NCBI RefSeq assembly: GCF_003663945.1
Contig: NZ_RCCH01000003.1
Location: 124,001-188,000 of the forward strand
Reading direction: 5' to 3'
DNA length: 64,000 nt
Origin: Lacinutrix venerupis
GTDB taxonomy: Bacteria > Bacteroidota > Bacteroidia > Flavobacteriales > Flavobacteriaceae
Positions 36,591 through 45,180 of this stretch are shown one piece after another; positions within the stretch are counted from its first letter, which is position 1; each line of letters starts with the position of its first letter. A program made the translations under genes and the position numbers. The notes below the pieces were generated by a model. The model had not been told where the DNA came from. It worked only from the letters and a program-made list of their open reading frames with translations, and made no database searches.

Positions 36591-37064
36591 ATGAGTAAAG
36601 TATCATATTATACAGCCGAAGGCTTAAAAAAGTTAAGAGAAGAGCTAAAACAGTTAAAAGATGTCGAGCGTGTAAAGGCTAGTAATGCTATTGCAGAAGC
36701 ACGAGATAAAGGTGATTTAAGTGAAAATGCCGAATACGATGCAGCAAAAGAAGCCCAAGGTATGCTAGAAATGCGTATTAGTAAATTAGAAGACCAACTT
36801 GCTGGTGCTCGTGTTATAGACGAAAGCCAAATGGATACCTCTAAAATATTAGTATTATCTAAAGTAAAAATTAAAAATCAAACCAATGGTATGGAAATGA
36901 ATTATACTTTAGTTGCAGATGGTGAAGCAGATTTAGCTGCTGGTAAAATTTCCGTAAATTCACCTATTGGTCAAGGATTACTTGGAAAATCGGTTGGAGA
37001 TGTTGCAGAAATTAGTGTGCCAAGTGGTATTATAAAATTTGATATTGTAGAAATAAGCAGATAA
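36591..37064 (+). CDS. greA: Transcription elongation factor GreA
   Basis: 157 residues from ATG 36591 ('MSKVSYYTAEGLKKLREELK'), the family start; an upstream in-frame ATG at 36567 would add eight residues. The coiled coil carries 'ARDKGDLSENAEYDAAKEAQG', whose acidic tip (D-x-S-E-N-A-E) stimulates RNA polymerase cleavage of backtracked transcripts. The C-terminal FKBP-like domain ends 'SPIGQGLLGKSVGDVAEI'. It is monocistronic with a structured leader and a nested terminator. Confidence 0.96.
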   Translation: MSKVSYYTAEGLKKLREELKQLKDVERVKASNAIAEARDKGDLSENAEYDAAKEAQGMLEMRISKLEDQLAGARVIDESQMDTSKILVLSKVKIKNQTNGMEMNYTLVADGEADLAAGKISVNSPIGQGLLGKSVGDVAEISVPSGIIKFDIVEISR

Positions 37065-37104
37065 CAATTATTTCGCTTTCGCGAAAAAAATCTGTAATAC
37101 ATAA

Positions 37105-37154
37105 TATTCCTGTTTATTCTGAAATAAATTTCAGTTTAGCAGGAATCTTTTTTT
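37105..37154 (+). terminator. Nested intrinsic terminator after greA
   Basis: Outer arms ATTCCTG and CAGGAAT enclose an inner hairpin CTGAAA-TAAA-TTTCAG, followed by a U-run (37148-37154). Confidence 0.75.
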
Positions 37155-37179
37155 ATCTTTAATTCTTAAATTTAAAGTT

Positions 37180-37569
37180 ATGCCAACATTATTCACAAAA
37201 ATTGTAAACGGAGAAATACCATGTTATAAAGTAGCAGAAACCGAAGAGTTTTTAGCTTTTTTAGATATAAATCCAAATGCTATTGGACATACTTTATGTA
37301 TCCCTAAAAAGGAAACAAATAAGATTTTCGATTTAGAAAAAATAGAATATGGTAAATTAATGGAATTTTCTAGGCAAGTTGCTATCGCTTTAGAAAAAAC
37401 AGTACCTTGTTTACGTGTTGGTATGTCTGTAATTGGTTTAGAAGTGCCACATGTTCATGTACATTTAATACCTTTAAACTCTATGGACGATGCTCGTTTT
37501 ACTAAAAAAGTAGCTTTAGAAAAACAAGAATTTGAAGCTTTAGCAAAAGCTATTCAGGCAAATTTATAA
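37180..37569 (+). CDS. HIT-family nucleotide-binding protein
   Basis: 129 residues. 'LFTKIVNGEIPCYKVAETEE' at the N-terminus and the histidine triad 'LEVPHVHVHLIPLNS' (HxHxH) near residue 90 mark a HinT-like purine nucleoside phosphoramidase/hydrolase. These are homodimeric cytoplasmic enzymes that remove AMP-type groups. The 3' end overlaps the convergent zinc-ribbon membrane protein gene by 20 bases. Confidence 0.92.
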   Translation: MPTLFTKIVNGEIPCYKVAETEEFLAFLDINPNAIGHTLCIPKKETNKIFDLEKIEYGKLMEFSRQVAIALEKTVPCLRVGMSVIGLEVPHVHVHLIPLNSMDDARFTKKVALEKQEFEALAKAIQANL

Positions 37570-37903
37570 AACCTAAAACTCCTGCAGTTAGTAACAATAC
37601 AGCTACTATTCCTAAGATAATCCAAAATAAAGACTTATACTTTTTAGATGCTTTTTTGGGTTTAAAAGCTTTCATTTGGTAATTATAAACACGCTCAATA
37701 TCCTCGGTCCAACGTACAGGATAAATTTCTGTATTACAAGTATTACAAAACATTTGGGTAGAAATATCTTGAGTGATAGATTTGTAAAGCTTAGTTTCAA
37801 TAAAACGTTGTTTAAAAGTAAGCTCTAAACCTTCTTTATTAAAACATTCTGGACAATTATTGTTTAAAGAAACAGATTTAACGGTTATTAACTTTTCACT
37901 CAT
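37550..37903 (-). CDS. Small zinc-ribbon membrane protein
   Basis: 117 residues. Two CxxC knuckles, 'CPECFNKEGLELTF' near residue 18 and 'MFCNTCNTEIYPVRW' near 53, suggest a zinc ribbon. A basic stretch ('FKPKKASKKYKS') then leads to one transmembrane helix at the C-terminus ('LFWIILGIVAVLLLTAGVLGF'). It therefore looks like a tail-anchored protein with its ribbon in the cytoplasm. It lies 2 bases after a histidine kinase gene on the same strand and is probably cotranscribed. Function unknown. Confidence 0.65.
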   Translation of the reverse strand: MSEKLITVKSVSLNNNCPECFNKEGLELTFKQRFIETKLYKSITQDISTQMFCNTCNTEIYPVRWTEDIERVYNYQMKAFKPKKASKKYKSLFWIILGIVAVLLLTAGVLGFINLPE

Positions 37904-37905
37904 AA

Positions 37906-39072
37906 TTAAATGGTTTTAAACGCAATTTGCATTATTGTTCCTTTACCAATTTGAGATTGTGCAACTTTAATTTTTCCATCATGAAAGTCTTCAACAATAC
38001 GTCTTGCTAGAGATAAGCCTAATCCCCAACCACGTTTTTTTGTAGTATATCCAGGCTCGAAAACAGTTTTAAACTGGCTTTTAGTTAATCCTTTACCTGT
38101 GTCTATAATATTAATTTTTACCTTATTTTCTAACTGAGTCATAACAATGGTTAAATCGCCTTTACCTTTCATGGCATCTATAGCATTTTTAACTAAATTT
38201 TCGATGGTCCAACTGTATAATTGCGGATTCAAATTTACGTAAATTGGATCTTTTGGCAACTTTAAAGTAAAGTTTATAAGTTTAGAAGATCTAGATTTTA
38301 AATAATTATAAGTCTCTAATGTTTCTTTAACAATATCAACCTTTTCCAAAGTTGGAATTGATCCGATTTTACTAAAACGTTCTGTTATTGTTTGGAGTCT
38401 ATCTATGTCTTTTTCAATTTCTTTAATATAGTCCGGATTAGTGTTTTCGGTTTTTAAAATTTCAGTCCAACCAATTAAAGAAGATAACGGTGTACCTATT
38501 TGGTGTGCTGTTTCCTTAGCCATACCAGACCACAATTTGTTTTGTGTTGCAATTTTAGAACTACGGTAAAAGAAATAAACAACAGCTCCAAATAAAAAAA
38601 TAATTAATAATAAAGCTAATGGATAGTATTTTAATTTGTTTAAAATTTCAGAATCTCCATAATACAAATTACCAACATTAATTTTTTTGTTTGTTTGTGG
38701 ATCTATATAAGTAAGCTCAATTGGTTTGTTTTGTTTTTCAAACTGAAGAATTAAATTTTTAATATAAATTGAATCTTTTAATTTTCTTTCATTAATATTT
38801 ACGGTATTTATATCGCCATCATTATTAATTACAATTTTTGGTGTTAAACTATCCGATAAAATGATTTTATCAACCAATGGATTAACATCATCTGTTAAAA
38901 GACTTCTTTGAAACTCAACCTGTGCTGCACTCCAAATAGCCATTTTAACACGTTCTTCATTTTTAAACTTTTGAAAAAAAGTATAAGTATTCCATAGAAT
39001 TAGAGAGATAATAGCAAACGAAGCTATAATCATTACCCAACGAATAAGTTGTCTGTTTTTTTCGAGAAACAT
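37906..39072 (-). CDS. Membrane sensor histidine kinase
   Basis: 388 residues. Transmembrane helices at about 10-32 and 153-172 enclose a periplasmic sensor of about 120 residues. No HAMP domain is evident. HisKA has 'AKETAHQIGTPLSSLIGWTE', with the phosphorylated His in 'ETAHQIG', an H-box variant common in Bacteroidota. The ATPase shows 'ENLVKNAIDAMKGKG' (N-box) and 'DTGKGL' plus 'GWGLGLSLAR'. No response regulator gene is adjacent, so its partner is unknown. The next gene on the strand is the small zinc-ribbon protein. Confidence 0.9.
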   Translation of the reverse strand: MFLEKNRQLIRWVMIIASFAIISLILWNTYTFFQKFKNEERVKMAIWSAAQVEFQRSLLTDDVNPLVDKIILSDSLTPKIVINNDGDINTVNINERKLKDSIYIKNLILQFEKQNKPIELTYIDPQTNKKINVGNLYYGDSEILNKLKYYPLALLLIIFLFGAVVYFFYRSSKIATQNKLWSGMAKETAHQIGTPLSSLIGWTEILKTENTNPDYIKEIEKDIDRLQTITERFSKIGSIPTLEKVDIVKETLETYNYLKSRSSKLINFTLKLPKDPIYVNLNPQLYSWTIENLVKNAIDAMKGKGDLTIVMTQLENKVKINIIDTGKGLTKSQFKTVFEPGYTTKKRGWGLGLSLARRIVEDFHDGKIKVAQSQIGKGTIMQIAFKTI

Positions 39073-39236
39073 ATAATATTTTAAAAGTTTTAAAAATAAG
39101 TATATTACTTATTAGAAGCGAAAGATACTTAAAAAGTATATAATGCAAAGTTGTTAATAATATTGTATAATAAGAGTACAAATGTGTTTTTAGTTGAAAC
39201 ACATTATGTCTACATTTGTTAAAAATTTAAGTGTTA

Positions 39237-40091
39237 ATGACATCTTTTAAACCTAAAGACATATCTACAGCAAAACTACATGGTTATTTATTAAGTGCTG
39301 TAGCGCCTAGACCAATAGCGTTTGCTAGTACTATAGACGCTAATGGGAACCCAAATTTGTCGCCATTTAGTTTTTTTAACGTGTTTAGTGCAAATCCACC
39401 AATAATGATTTTTTCTCCAGCACGTCGTGTTAGAGATAATACAACAAAACATACATTGGAAAATGCAGAAAACACTAAAGAAGTGGTAATAAATGTTGTG
39501 AATTACGATATAGTGCAACAAATGTCACTAAGTAGTACAGAATATGCTGCAGGTGTAAACGAGTTTGAAAAAGCAGGTTTAACAATGTTAAAAAGTGATA
39601 TTGTAAAACCATTTCGTGTTGCAGAGTCACCTGTTCAATTTGAGTGCAAGGTTAATAATATTGTAAAGTTAGGAACAGAAGGTGGAGCAGGTAATTTAAT
39701 TATTTGTGAAGTTGTAAAGCTTCATATTAATGATGAAGTTTTAAATGAAAATGGTAGTATAGATCAAGAAAAATTAGATTTAGTCTCTCGTGCTGGCGGA
39801 AGTTATTACAGTAGAGCCAAAGCTGGTTTTTTTGAAATTCCAAAACCACTTTCAACTTTAGGAATTGGAGTAGATGCATTACCAGAAAATATTAGAAATA
39901 GTAATATTTTAACAGGAAACGATTTAGGTTTATTAGGTAATGTTGAAACACTACCAACTAAAGCAGAGATTAAAGCATATGTAAATATGCATGACAATAT
40001 TACATTAAATGATATTGAAAAACATAAAAAGGCACAGAATTTGCTTAGTTTTGGAGATGTAGAAAGCGCTTGGAAAGTGCTGTTATCGTAA
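39237..40091 (+). CDS. Flavin reductase-like FMN-binding protein
   Basis: 284 residues from ATG 39237 (a GTG at 39231 is the frame's formal start). 'LLSAVAPRPIAFASTIDANG' and 'NLSPFSFFNVFSANPPIMIF' are the conserved FMN-binding split-barrel motifs of the flavin reductase-like family. Members reduce flavins for monooxygenases or act as FMN-dependent oxidoreductases; the partner is unknown. It runs in the same direction as the DUF3127 gene, 43 bases downstream. Confidence 0.88.
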   Translation: MTSFKPKDISTAKLHGYLLSAVAPRPIAFASTIDANGNPNLSPFSFFNVFSANPPIMIFSPARRVRDNTTKHTLENAENTKEVVINVVNYDIVQQMSLSSTEYAAGVNEFEKAGLTMLKSDIVKPFRVAESPVQFECKVNNIVKLGTEGGAGNLIICEVVKLHINDEVLNENGSIDQEKLDLVSRAGGSYYSRAKAGFFEIPKPLSTLGIGVDALPENIRNSNILTGNDLGLLGNVETLPTKAEIKAYVNMHDNITLNDIEKHKKAQNLLSFGDVESAWKVLLS

Positions 40092-40134
40092 TAACACGAT
40101 TAAATTAGACGAATATTTAATAATTATATAGACA

Positions 40135-40509
40135 ATGGAAGTACAAGGTAAAGTAAAATTAATTGGAGAAACACAAACTTTTGGAAGCAACGGTTTTAGA
40201 AAAAGAGAATTAGTTGTTACAACAGAAGAGCAATACCCACAACACATAATGATTGAGTTTGTTCAAGACAAAACAGACTTATTAAACAACTACAATGTTG
40301 GGCAAGATGTGAAAGTAAACATTAATTTACGTGGAAGAGAATGGACAAATCCTCAAGGAGAAGTTAAATATTTTAACTCAATTCAAGGATGGAGAATAGA
40401 AGGAGTACAATCGGGAGCACCTGCTGGAATGCCAGAAACTCCTCCAGCTGCAGCTTTTGAGCCAGCTACAGATTTAAAAGAAGAAGATCACGACGATTTA
40501 CCTTTTTAA
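40135..40509 (+). CDS. DUF3127 OB-fold-like protein with SSB-type tail
   Basis: 124 residues. The body ('MEVQGKVKLIGETQTFGSNG' to 'YFNSIQGWRIEGVQ') is a compact beta-rich domain of the DUF3127 family, with a look like single-strand-binding OB folds. A Pro/Ala-rich linker ends in the acidic C-terminal tip 'EEDHDDLPF'. That tip is close to that of true SSB (here at 53224, ending 'SDDDLPF'), the peptide that docks SSB onto repair and replication proteins. This suggests a DNA-related role, an inference. A terminator follows. Confidence 0.8.
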   Translation: MEVQGKVKLIGETQTFGSNGFRKRELVVTTEEQYPQHIMIEFVQDKTDLLNNYNVGQDVKVNINLRGREWTNPQGEVKYFNSIQGWRIEGVQSGAPAGMPETPPAAAFEPATDLKEEDHDDLPF

Positions 40510-40543
40510 TATATTCCTGCACATGCAGAAATCTTATCAATTT

Positions 40544-40577
40544 AACCTCAATGTTTAATTTCATTGAGGTTTTTTTA
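40544..40577 (+). terminator. Intrinsic terminator after the DUF3127 gene
   Basis: AACCTCAATG pairs with CATTGAGGTT around an 8-base loop, followed by a U-run. It lies 34 bases past the stop and just ahead of aat. Confidence 0.82.
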
Positions 40578-40589
40578 TTTTAGCATCAT

Positions 40590-41234
40590 ATGCACGTTTT
40601 AAACCAAAATATATTATTCCCAGATGTACAAAAAGCAGACGAAGAAGGTTTGCTTGCAATTGGTGGTGATTTGTCTTTAGAACGATTATTATTAGCATAT
40701 AGAAGCGGTATTTTTCCTTGGTTTAATAAAGATGAAGTTATTTTATGGTGGTCGCCAAATCCTAGATTTGTACTTTTTCCAAAAGAGCTAAAAGTTTCAA
40801 AAAGTATGAAGCAATTTCTTAGAAATTGTGATTTTGAAATTACTATAAATAAAGATTTTAGATCTGTTATTACAGAATGTGCAAATGCCAAGCGTAGTGG
40901 GCAATCTGGAACTTGGATTACTAATAATATGCTAGAAGCTTATTGTAATTTACATGAACATGGATTTGCAAAGTCTGTTGAGGTTTGGAGAGATAATAAG
41001 CTTGTAGGAGGTTTTTATGGTGTAGATTTAAACAATGGAGTTTTTTGCGGAGAAAGTATGTTTGCAAAAGAGAGTAATGCTAGTAAAGCAGCATTTATAA
41101 CATTTATTAAAAACACAGATTATAATTTAATAGACTGCCAGGTCTATACAAACCATCTAGAAAGTTTGGGTGCTAAGGACATCTCTAGACAAGAATTTTT
41201 ATCTATTTTAAATCTTGAAAACAGCCGAAGTTAA
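40590..41234 (+). CDS. aat: Leucyl/phenylalanyl-tRNA-protein transferase
   Basis: 214 residues. 'LLAIGGDLSLERLLLAYRSGIFPWF' in outline, 'WWSPNPRFVLFP', 'GQSGTWITNNMLEAYCNLHEHG' and 'GVFCGESMFAKESNASK' are signatures of Aat. It attaches Leu or Phe to N-terminal Lys or Arg, making N-degrons for ClpAP/ClpS. The start lies only 12 bases past the preceding terminator, so the promoter must overlap it. The 3' end overlaps a convergent gene by 27 bases. Confidence 0.95.
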   Translation: MHVLNQNILFPDVQKADEEGLLAIGGDLSLERLLLAYRSGIFPWFNKDEVILWWSPNPRFVLFPKELKVSKSMKQFLRNCDFEITINKDFRSVITECANAKRSGQSGTWITNNMLEAYCNLHEHGFAKSVEVWRDNKLVGGFYGVDLNNGVFCGESMFAKESNASKAAFITFIKNTDYNLIDCQVYTNHLESLGAKDISRQEFLSILNLENSRS

Positions 41235-41891
41235 AACATGTAATTTTTGATCTTTTTTTACATTTAACGCTTCAAACCTATATTCTAAACCAAATTGCAA
41301 TTTTAGTTTTGCAGAAAATAACCAGCCAATTTGTGATGTTATTCTATAATCTAATTCAGGTTTTGTACTTTTAGATATGCTGTACAGTGCTTCGTTTGAA
41401 GCAACAATATACGTTTCGCCTATATCTATTTTTTCTCCGTTTAAAGGGAAATCTAAAGCACAACGATACCTAAATCTATGAACCGTTTTAGATTTTTGAA
41501 TGCGTTGTTCTGCTCTAATTCTGTGGCCTAATCTTAAAGCCCGTATTTTTCTTTTAGTATTAAACTGTTGTGTTAATCTTATTTCATTTTCAGAAGTTTC
41601 AAACCAGTCTCTATTTCGGTATTGAAAACCAAAACTAACACTATTATCTAAGCTTAAATTGTAAGTAGAGAAATGTTTAAAATCAAGTTGTCTAACATTA
41701 TTTATAAACTGTGCATCATTATAAATATAATGTCGTGTGGAAATACTAAAATTATAATTATATAAACCTGAAACTTTATGGTTAACACTAATTTCATGTT
41801 CTCCTAAAGAAGAAAAATAATTTTGAGCTTTAGTAGTTGTACAGCCCAAAAGAAAAAGTACAATAGTTATATTTAATTTAATATAATACAT
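41208..41891 (-). CDS. DUF2490-like outer-membrane protein
   Basis: About 227 residues from ATG 41891 ('MYYIKLNITIVLFLLGCTTT'); ATG 41897 and further upstream starts lie in the previous gene. The signal peptide ends near 'TTTKAQ', and a lipobox-like 'FLLGC' makes a lipoprotein possible. The mature part shows repeated amphipathic strands ('HEISVNHKVSGLYNYNFS', 'ISFGFQYRNRDWF'-like) in the DUF2490 manner. Its start overlaps the preceding gene by 14 bases, placing it last in a tag operon. Function unknown. Confidence 0.65.
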   Translation of the reverse strand: MYYIKLNITIVLFLLGCTTTKAQNYFSSLGEHEISVNHKVSGLYNYNFSISTRHYIYNDAQFINNVRQLDFKHFSTYNLSLDNSVSFGFQYRNRDWFETSENEIRLTQQFNTKRKIRALRLGHRIRAEQRIQKSKTVHRFRYRCALDFPLNGEKIDIGETYIVASNEALYSISKSTKPELDYRITSQIGWLFSAKLKLQFGLEYRFEALNVKKDQKLHVLTSAVFKI

Positions 41892-42468
41892 GCCCATAAG
41901 AAGAGGTTGCAATATTTTTTGTTGATAAATGATTTCCTTTATTATCAAATAAAAACTCCTTTAAGCTATAGGATTTTTTTTCTTTTACTTCGGCAATAAT
42001 TTCAAAATTAAACGCACTATCTTCTTCGTTTTTTAGTATGTTATTAATAAATATGTGTTGCTTTGTTTTGGCATTAAAAATGTATTGTTTTTGGACTTTT
42101 TTTAAACTCCATTTATCATAATTTTTATTGAAAAATGTTTCAATTTTGTTTAAATCATTTTTTAATAATTTTTTTATCTCTTTCTTTTTTAATGTTTTTT
42201 CTACATCTTCTAAAGTCCCGTTTTCAGAAAACTCTATACTATAACGGTGTTTATTAAATTTAAATTTTGTTTCGAAACTTATTTTTGTGTTGTTGGTTTC
42301 TTTATAAAATAAAATGCGCTTGGATTTAAGTTTAATAAGAGCAACACTTAAACTTGTTTTTTCTGGAAAGTTTTTTTGCAGTATTCTTTCTTCTTTTTCA
42401 TTTTTTGTTTGAGAAAAACAAAAAGAGGAAAGCAATAAAAGCAATACAAGTATGTTTTTAGACTTCAT
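41878..42468 (-). CDS. Exported protein of unknown function
   Basis: 196 residues from ATG 42468 (or 42471). A signal peptide 'MKSKNILVLLLLLSSFCFSQ' is unmistakable. The mature part is Lys-rich and alternates strands and helices ('KFNKHRYSIEFSENGTLEDVE', 'KDLKKKEIKKLLK'-like), reminiscent of PepSY-like periplasmic domains, but I do not recognise the family. It overlaps tag at its start and the DUF2490-like gene at its end, so all three are probably one transcript. Confidence 0.6.
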   Translation of the reverse strand: MKSKNILVLLLLLSSFCFSQTKNEKEERILQKNFPEKTSLSVALIKLKSKRILFYKETNNTKISFETKFKFNKHRYSIEFSENGTLEDVEKTLKKKEIKKLLKNDLNKIETFFNKNYDKWSLKKVQKQYIFNAKTKQHIFINNILKNEEDSAFNFEIIAEVKEKKSYSLKEFLFDNKGNHLSTKNIATSSYGHVLY

Positions 42469-43021
42469 CATATCTAAAACAGTTAATTTCATGATCATTA
42501 ACCATTCCTATGGCTTGCATAAAAGCATATACAACAGTACTGCCAACAAACTTAAAACCTCTTTTTTTTAGGTCTTTACTTATGGCGTCGCTTAAAGGTG
42601 TATTGGTAGGAGCTTTTTTGTAATTTATTACTTTGCCTTTTATTGGTTTTCCATCTACAAAAGCCCATATATATTTGCTAAAACTTCCAAACTCTTTTTG
42701 AATTTCTATATATAATTGAGCATTTGTAATGGTTGCATTTATTTTTAATTTGTTTCTAATTATACCAGCGTTTTGTAATAAACTTGCTTTTTTATCTTCG
42801 TTATAATTGGCTATTTTTTTATAATTGAAAAAATCGAAAGCTTCACGAAAATTTTCACGTTTGCGTAAAATAGTAATCCAGCTTAATCCAGCTTGAAAAG
42901 TTTCAAGAATTAAAAACTCGAATAATTGATGGTCGTTATAAACCGGGACTCCCCATTCATTATCATGATAAGATTCATATAACTTATCTCCAATACACCA
43001 ACCACATTTATGCTCTGACAT
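42458..43021 (-). CDS. tag: DNA-3-methyladenine glycosylase I
   Basis: 187 residues. The zinc snap of Tag is visible: Cys near residue 6-9 in 'HKCGWCIGD', His in 'ESYHDNEWGVP', and 'VNDHEINCFRY' at the C-terminus. 'EFLILETFQAGLSWITILRKR' is the helix-hairpin catalytic region. It excises 3-methyladenine from alkylated DNA. It heads a short operon with two envelope proteins, an unusual partnership. It is divergent from the thioredoxin-like gene. Confidence 0.95.
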   Translation of the reverse strand: MSEHKCGWCIGDKLYESYHDNEWGVPVYNDHQLFEFLILETFQAGLSWITILRKRENFREAFDFFNYKKIANYNEDKKASLLQNAGIIRNKLKINATITNAQLYIEIQKEFGSFSKYIWAFVDGKPIKGKVINYKKAPTNTPLSDAISKDLKKRGFKFVGSTVVYAFMQAIGMVNDHEINCFRYDEV

Positions 43022-43098
43022 TGTAAGGATTTTAAATTTACACCACTAATGTAACAACTGTTACTAAATAATTACAAATGTAATAGTAATTTTACACT

Positions 43099-43713
43099 AT
43101 GGAAACACTACAAAATACAGATTTAAAAGCGATAATAAAAGATAGTTTAGAAAAATCTATAACCTATCAAGAATATAGAGATTTAGTTAAAAACCTTGTA
43201 GAAAATAATGCCACTACAGGTCTTAACCAAGCAGATAATTTGGTAAACTATACTATGTTAAATAATAAGCGTATGAAACGTTGGGATAAAACCGTAAAAG
43301 TTTCTGAAGCTGATAAAGAAAAAATATCTAATTCAACATTAAATCAAACATGGTTAGTTTTAACTGAGAGTTGGTGTGGAGATGCTGCGCATATCATGCC
43401 TGTAATAAATAAGGTAGCAGAATTAAACGATAATATTGATTATAAAGTAGTATTAAGAGATGAAAATGAGGCTTTAATGAATCAGTTTTTAACTAATGGC
43501 GGACAATCTATCCCAAAATTAGTTATGATTGATAACTTAACAAATAAAGTAATAAGTTCTTTTGGTCCTAGACCTAGTAAAGCTACTAAGTTAGTTAATG
43601 ATTATAAAAAAGAGCATGGTACATTAACACCAGAATTTAAAGAAGAATTACAACATTGGTATAATAAAGATAAAGGTCAAAATGTTATAGAAGATTTAGT
43701 TGCTTTTTTATAA
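43099..43713 (+). CDS. Thioredoxin-like protein with single-cysteine active site
   Basis: 204 residues, no signal peptide. The thioredoxin-like core 'LVLTESWCGDAAHIMPVINK' has one cysteine followed by G-D-A, so the resolving cysteine of CxxC is lacking. 'NGGQSIPKLVMID' supplies the cis-Pro. It belongs to the cytoplasmic Thioredoxin_9-like group found in Bacteroidota and Firmicutes. It could act in thiol transfer with a low-molecular-weight thiol, but this is unproven. Confidence 0.8.
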   Translation: METLQNTDLKAIIKDSLEKSITYQEYRDLVKNLVENNATTGLNQADNLVNYTMLNNKRMKRWDKTVKVSEADKEKISNSTLNQTWLVLTESWCGDAAHIMPVINKVAELNDNIDYKVVLRDENEALMNQFLTNGGQSIPKLVMIDNLTNKVISSFGPRPSKATKLVNDYKKEHGTLTPEFKEELQHWYNKDKGQNVIEDLVAFL

Positions 43714-43787
43714 TTTAAAGATATTGAGTTGGCTATTATAAAAGAGCTACTATATTTTTTATCTTTGATTAAAAAGCAACAAGTTTA

Positions 43788-44393
43788 ATGAATTGGCTTA
43801 TAAAAAGTATATCTTTTATCTTTCATCCTATTATAATGCCTATTTTAGGTGTTGTTTTCTATTTTTCTAAATCTCCTAGGTTTTTGCCTAGAGATATTAT
43901 AGAAGCAAAGCTTATTTCTCTTAGCATACTTACTATAATATTACCAATTTTACTTTATTTTTTACTCAAAACAATAGGAAAAACTAAGTCTATTTATCTT
44001 GAAACAACTAAGGAGCGAATAATTCCTTTAATATTGAATGTAATTATATGTATTTTGATATTGTTACGTGTTTTACCTTCCAATCAAATAATTGAGTTAT
44101 ACTTTTTCTTTATTGGTATTTTAATTTCTAATATTATTTGTTTGGTATTAGCTATATTAAAATTTAAAGCAAGTATCCATATGATTGCTATTGCAGGAGT
44201 TATAATGTTCGCCATTGGTATTTCTGTACATTTTGGCAAAAATTTAAATGGTTCTTTAGCTTTATTTTGTTTAATTGCTGGAGCTATAGCAACTTCTAGA
44301 TTACATTTAAAAGCACATAATAATACAGAACTAATTTTTGGTTTTTTTATTGGTTTAGTTCCACAGTTAATGGTTTTTCAATATTGGTTATAA
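43788..44393 (+). CDS. Divergent PAP2-like membrane protein
   Basis: 201 residues with about six transmembrane helices. The C-terminal block 'SRLHLKAHNNTELIFGFFIG' follows the PAP2 motif-3 pattern SR-x5-H-x3-D-x3-G-x3-G except for Glu in place of Asp. 'TTKERIIPLI' and 'KASIHMIAIAG' are weak counterparts of motifs 1 and 2. A lipid-phosphate phosphatase role is therefore possible but activity is doubtful. The 3' end overlaps porT by 6 bases, convergent. Confidence 0.6.
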   Translation: MNWLIKSISFIFHPIIMPILGVVFYFSKSPRFLPRDIIEAKLISLSILTIILPILLYFLLKTIGKTKSIYLETTKERIIPLILNVIICILILLRVLPSNQIIELYFFFIGILISNIICLVLAILKFKASIHMIAIAGVIMFAIGISVHFGKNLNGSLALFCLIAGAIATSRLHLKAHNNTELIFGFFIGLVPQLMVFQYWL

Positions 44394-45086
44394 TATGTAA
44401 AACATTAAGCCAATTTTTATGGCATTAGCATCAATAACATTACCATCTATTTTAGCTTTATCATTAAAAATAGGGTTTAATGCATAATATAAATAAAAGT
44501 TCCATGTATTATATCCTGCAGCTAAAGTTAAACCATACTGTAAATCGTTTATAGCATCTATGTTATTTAATTTAATATCATTAGGCGCACCTTCATATTT
44601 ACTGCTATTAATAAGTACATATCCTAATTTAAAACCTGTGTAGATACGCCAAAATTTATATTCTGTAGCGGTAGATGTTCTCCATCTATATTCTATTGGC
44701 ATTTCAACCATATAGGTTGAAAACTTATTTTTTGTAAAGGAAATTTCATCTTTATTAATAATTGTAAATGTATTGTCTCCTTTATTGTCTTCCAATATTT
44801 GAAGGTTTTGATTAAACGAGTTAATAGATAAACCTAAACCAATACCAATAGCTTTGTTTCGTCTTTTATTAATTGCCATGTCTTTAGTATAACCAAAGTG
44901 AAATCCTCCAGAAAAACCACTTTGAGACAATCCTGATGGTATTTTTCCAATTAAGTTATATGTTAATCCAAAATAAAACTGATCTTCTTTGTATAGAGAA
45001 TCTATTATTTCTGTATTATCGCTTAACTCTTCTTGTGCATAGGAAGAAGCAAAACATAAACATAAGAATAGTAATAATGGTTTCAT
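44388..45086 (-). CDS. porT: PorT family outer-membrane beta-barrel protein
   Basis: 232 residues with a signal peptide ending 'FASSYAQ'. The mature protein is an eight-strand-type barrel with 'FYFGLTYNLIGKIPSG', 'FHFGYTKDMAINKRRN', 'PIEYRWRTS' and 'GFKLGYVL'. PorT (SprT) is needed for type IX secretion and gliding in Bacteroidota. The neighbouring exbB-exbD-exbD operon is, as I recall, a usual partner. A terminator at 45125-45158 lies between exbD and porT, so porT probably has its own promoter or depends on readthrough. Confidence 0.8.
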   Translation of the reverse strand: MKPLLLFLCLCFASSYAQEELSDNTEIIDSLYKEDQFYFGLTYNLIGKIPSGLSQSGFSGGFHFGYTKDMAINKRRNKAIGIGLGLSINSFNQNLQILEDNKGDNTFTIINKDEISFTKNKFSTYMVEMPIEYRWRTSTATEYKFWRIYTGFKLGYVLINSSKYEGAPNDIKLNNIDAINDLQYGLTLAAGYNTWNFYLYYALNPIFNDKAKIDGNVIDANAIKIGLMFYIL

Positions 45087-45124
45087 ATTTACAAGATAAT
45101 AAAATAGGAAGGTTTAAGACAAAT

Positions 45125-45158
45125 AAAAGGCGTTTTGAAATTTTCAAAACGCCTTTTT
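45125..45158 (-). terminator. Terminator after the ExbB-ExbD operon
   Basis: AAAAGGCGTTTTGAA pairs with TTCAAAACGCCTTTT around ATT. It lies 23 bases past the second exbD stop and reads into a U-tract leftward. Confidence 0.82.
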
Positions 45159-45180
45159 ATAAAATTAAGAATAATTTTTA

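Noticed and set aside
37071-37086. Hairpin TTTCGC-TTTC-GCGAAA as the greA terminator
   Set aside because: It is followed by A residues on the plus strand, so it lacks a U-tract; the nested hairpin at 37105-37154 fits better.
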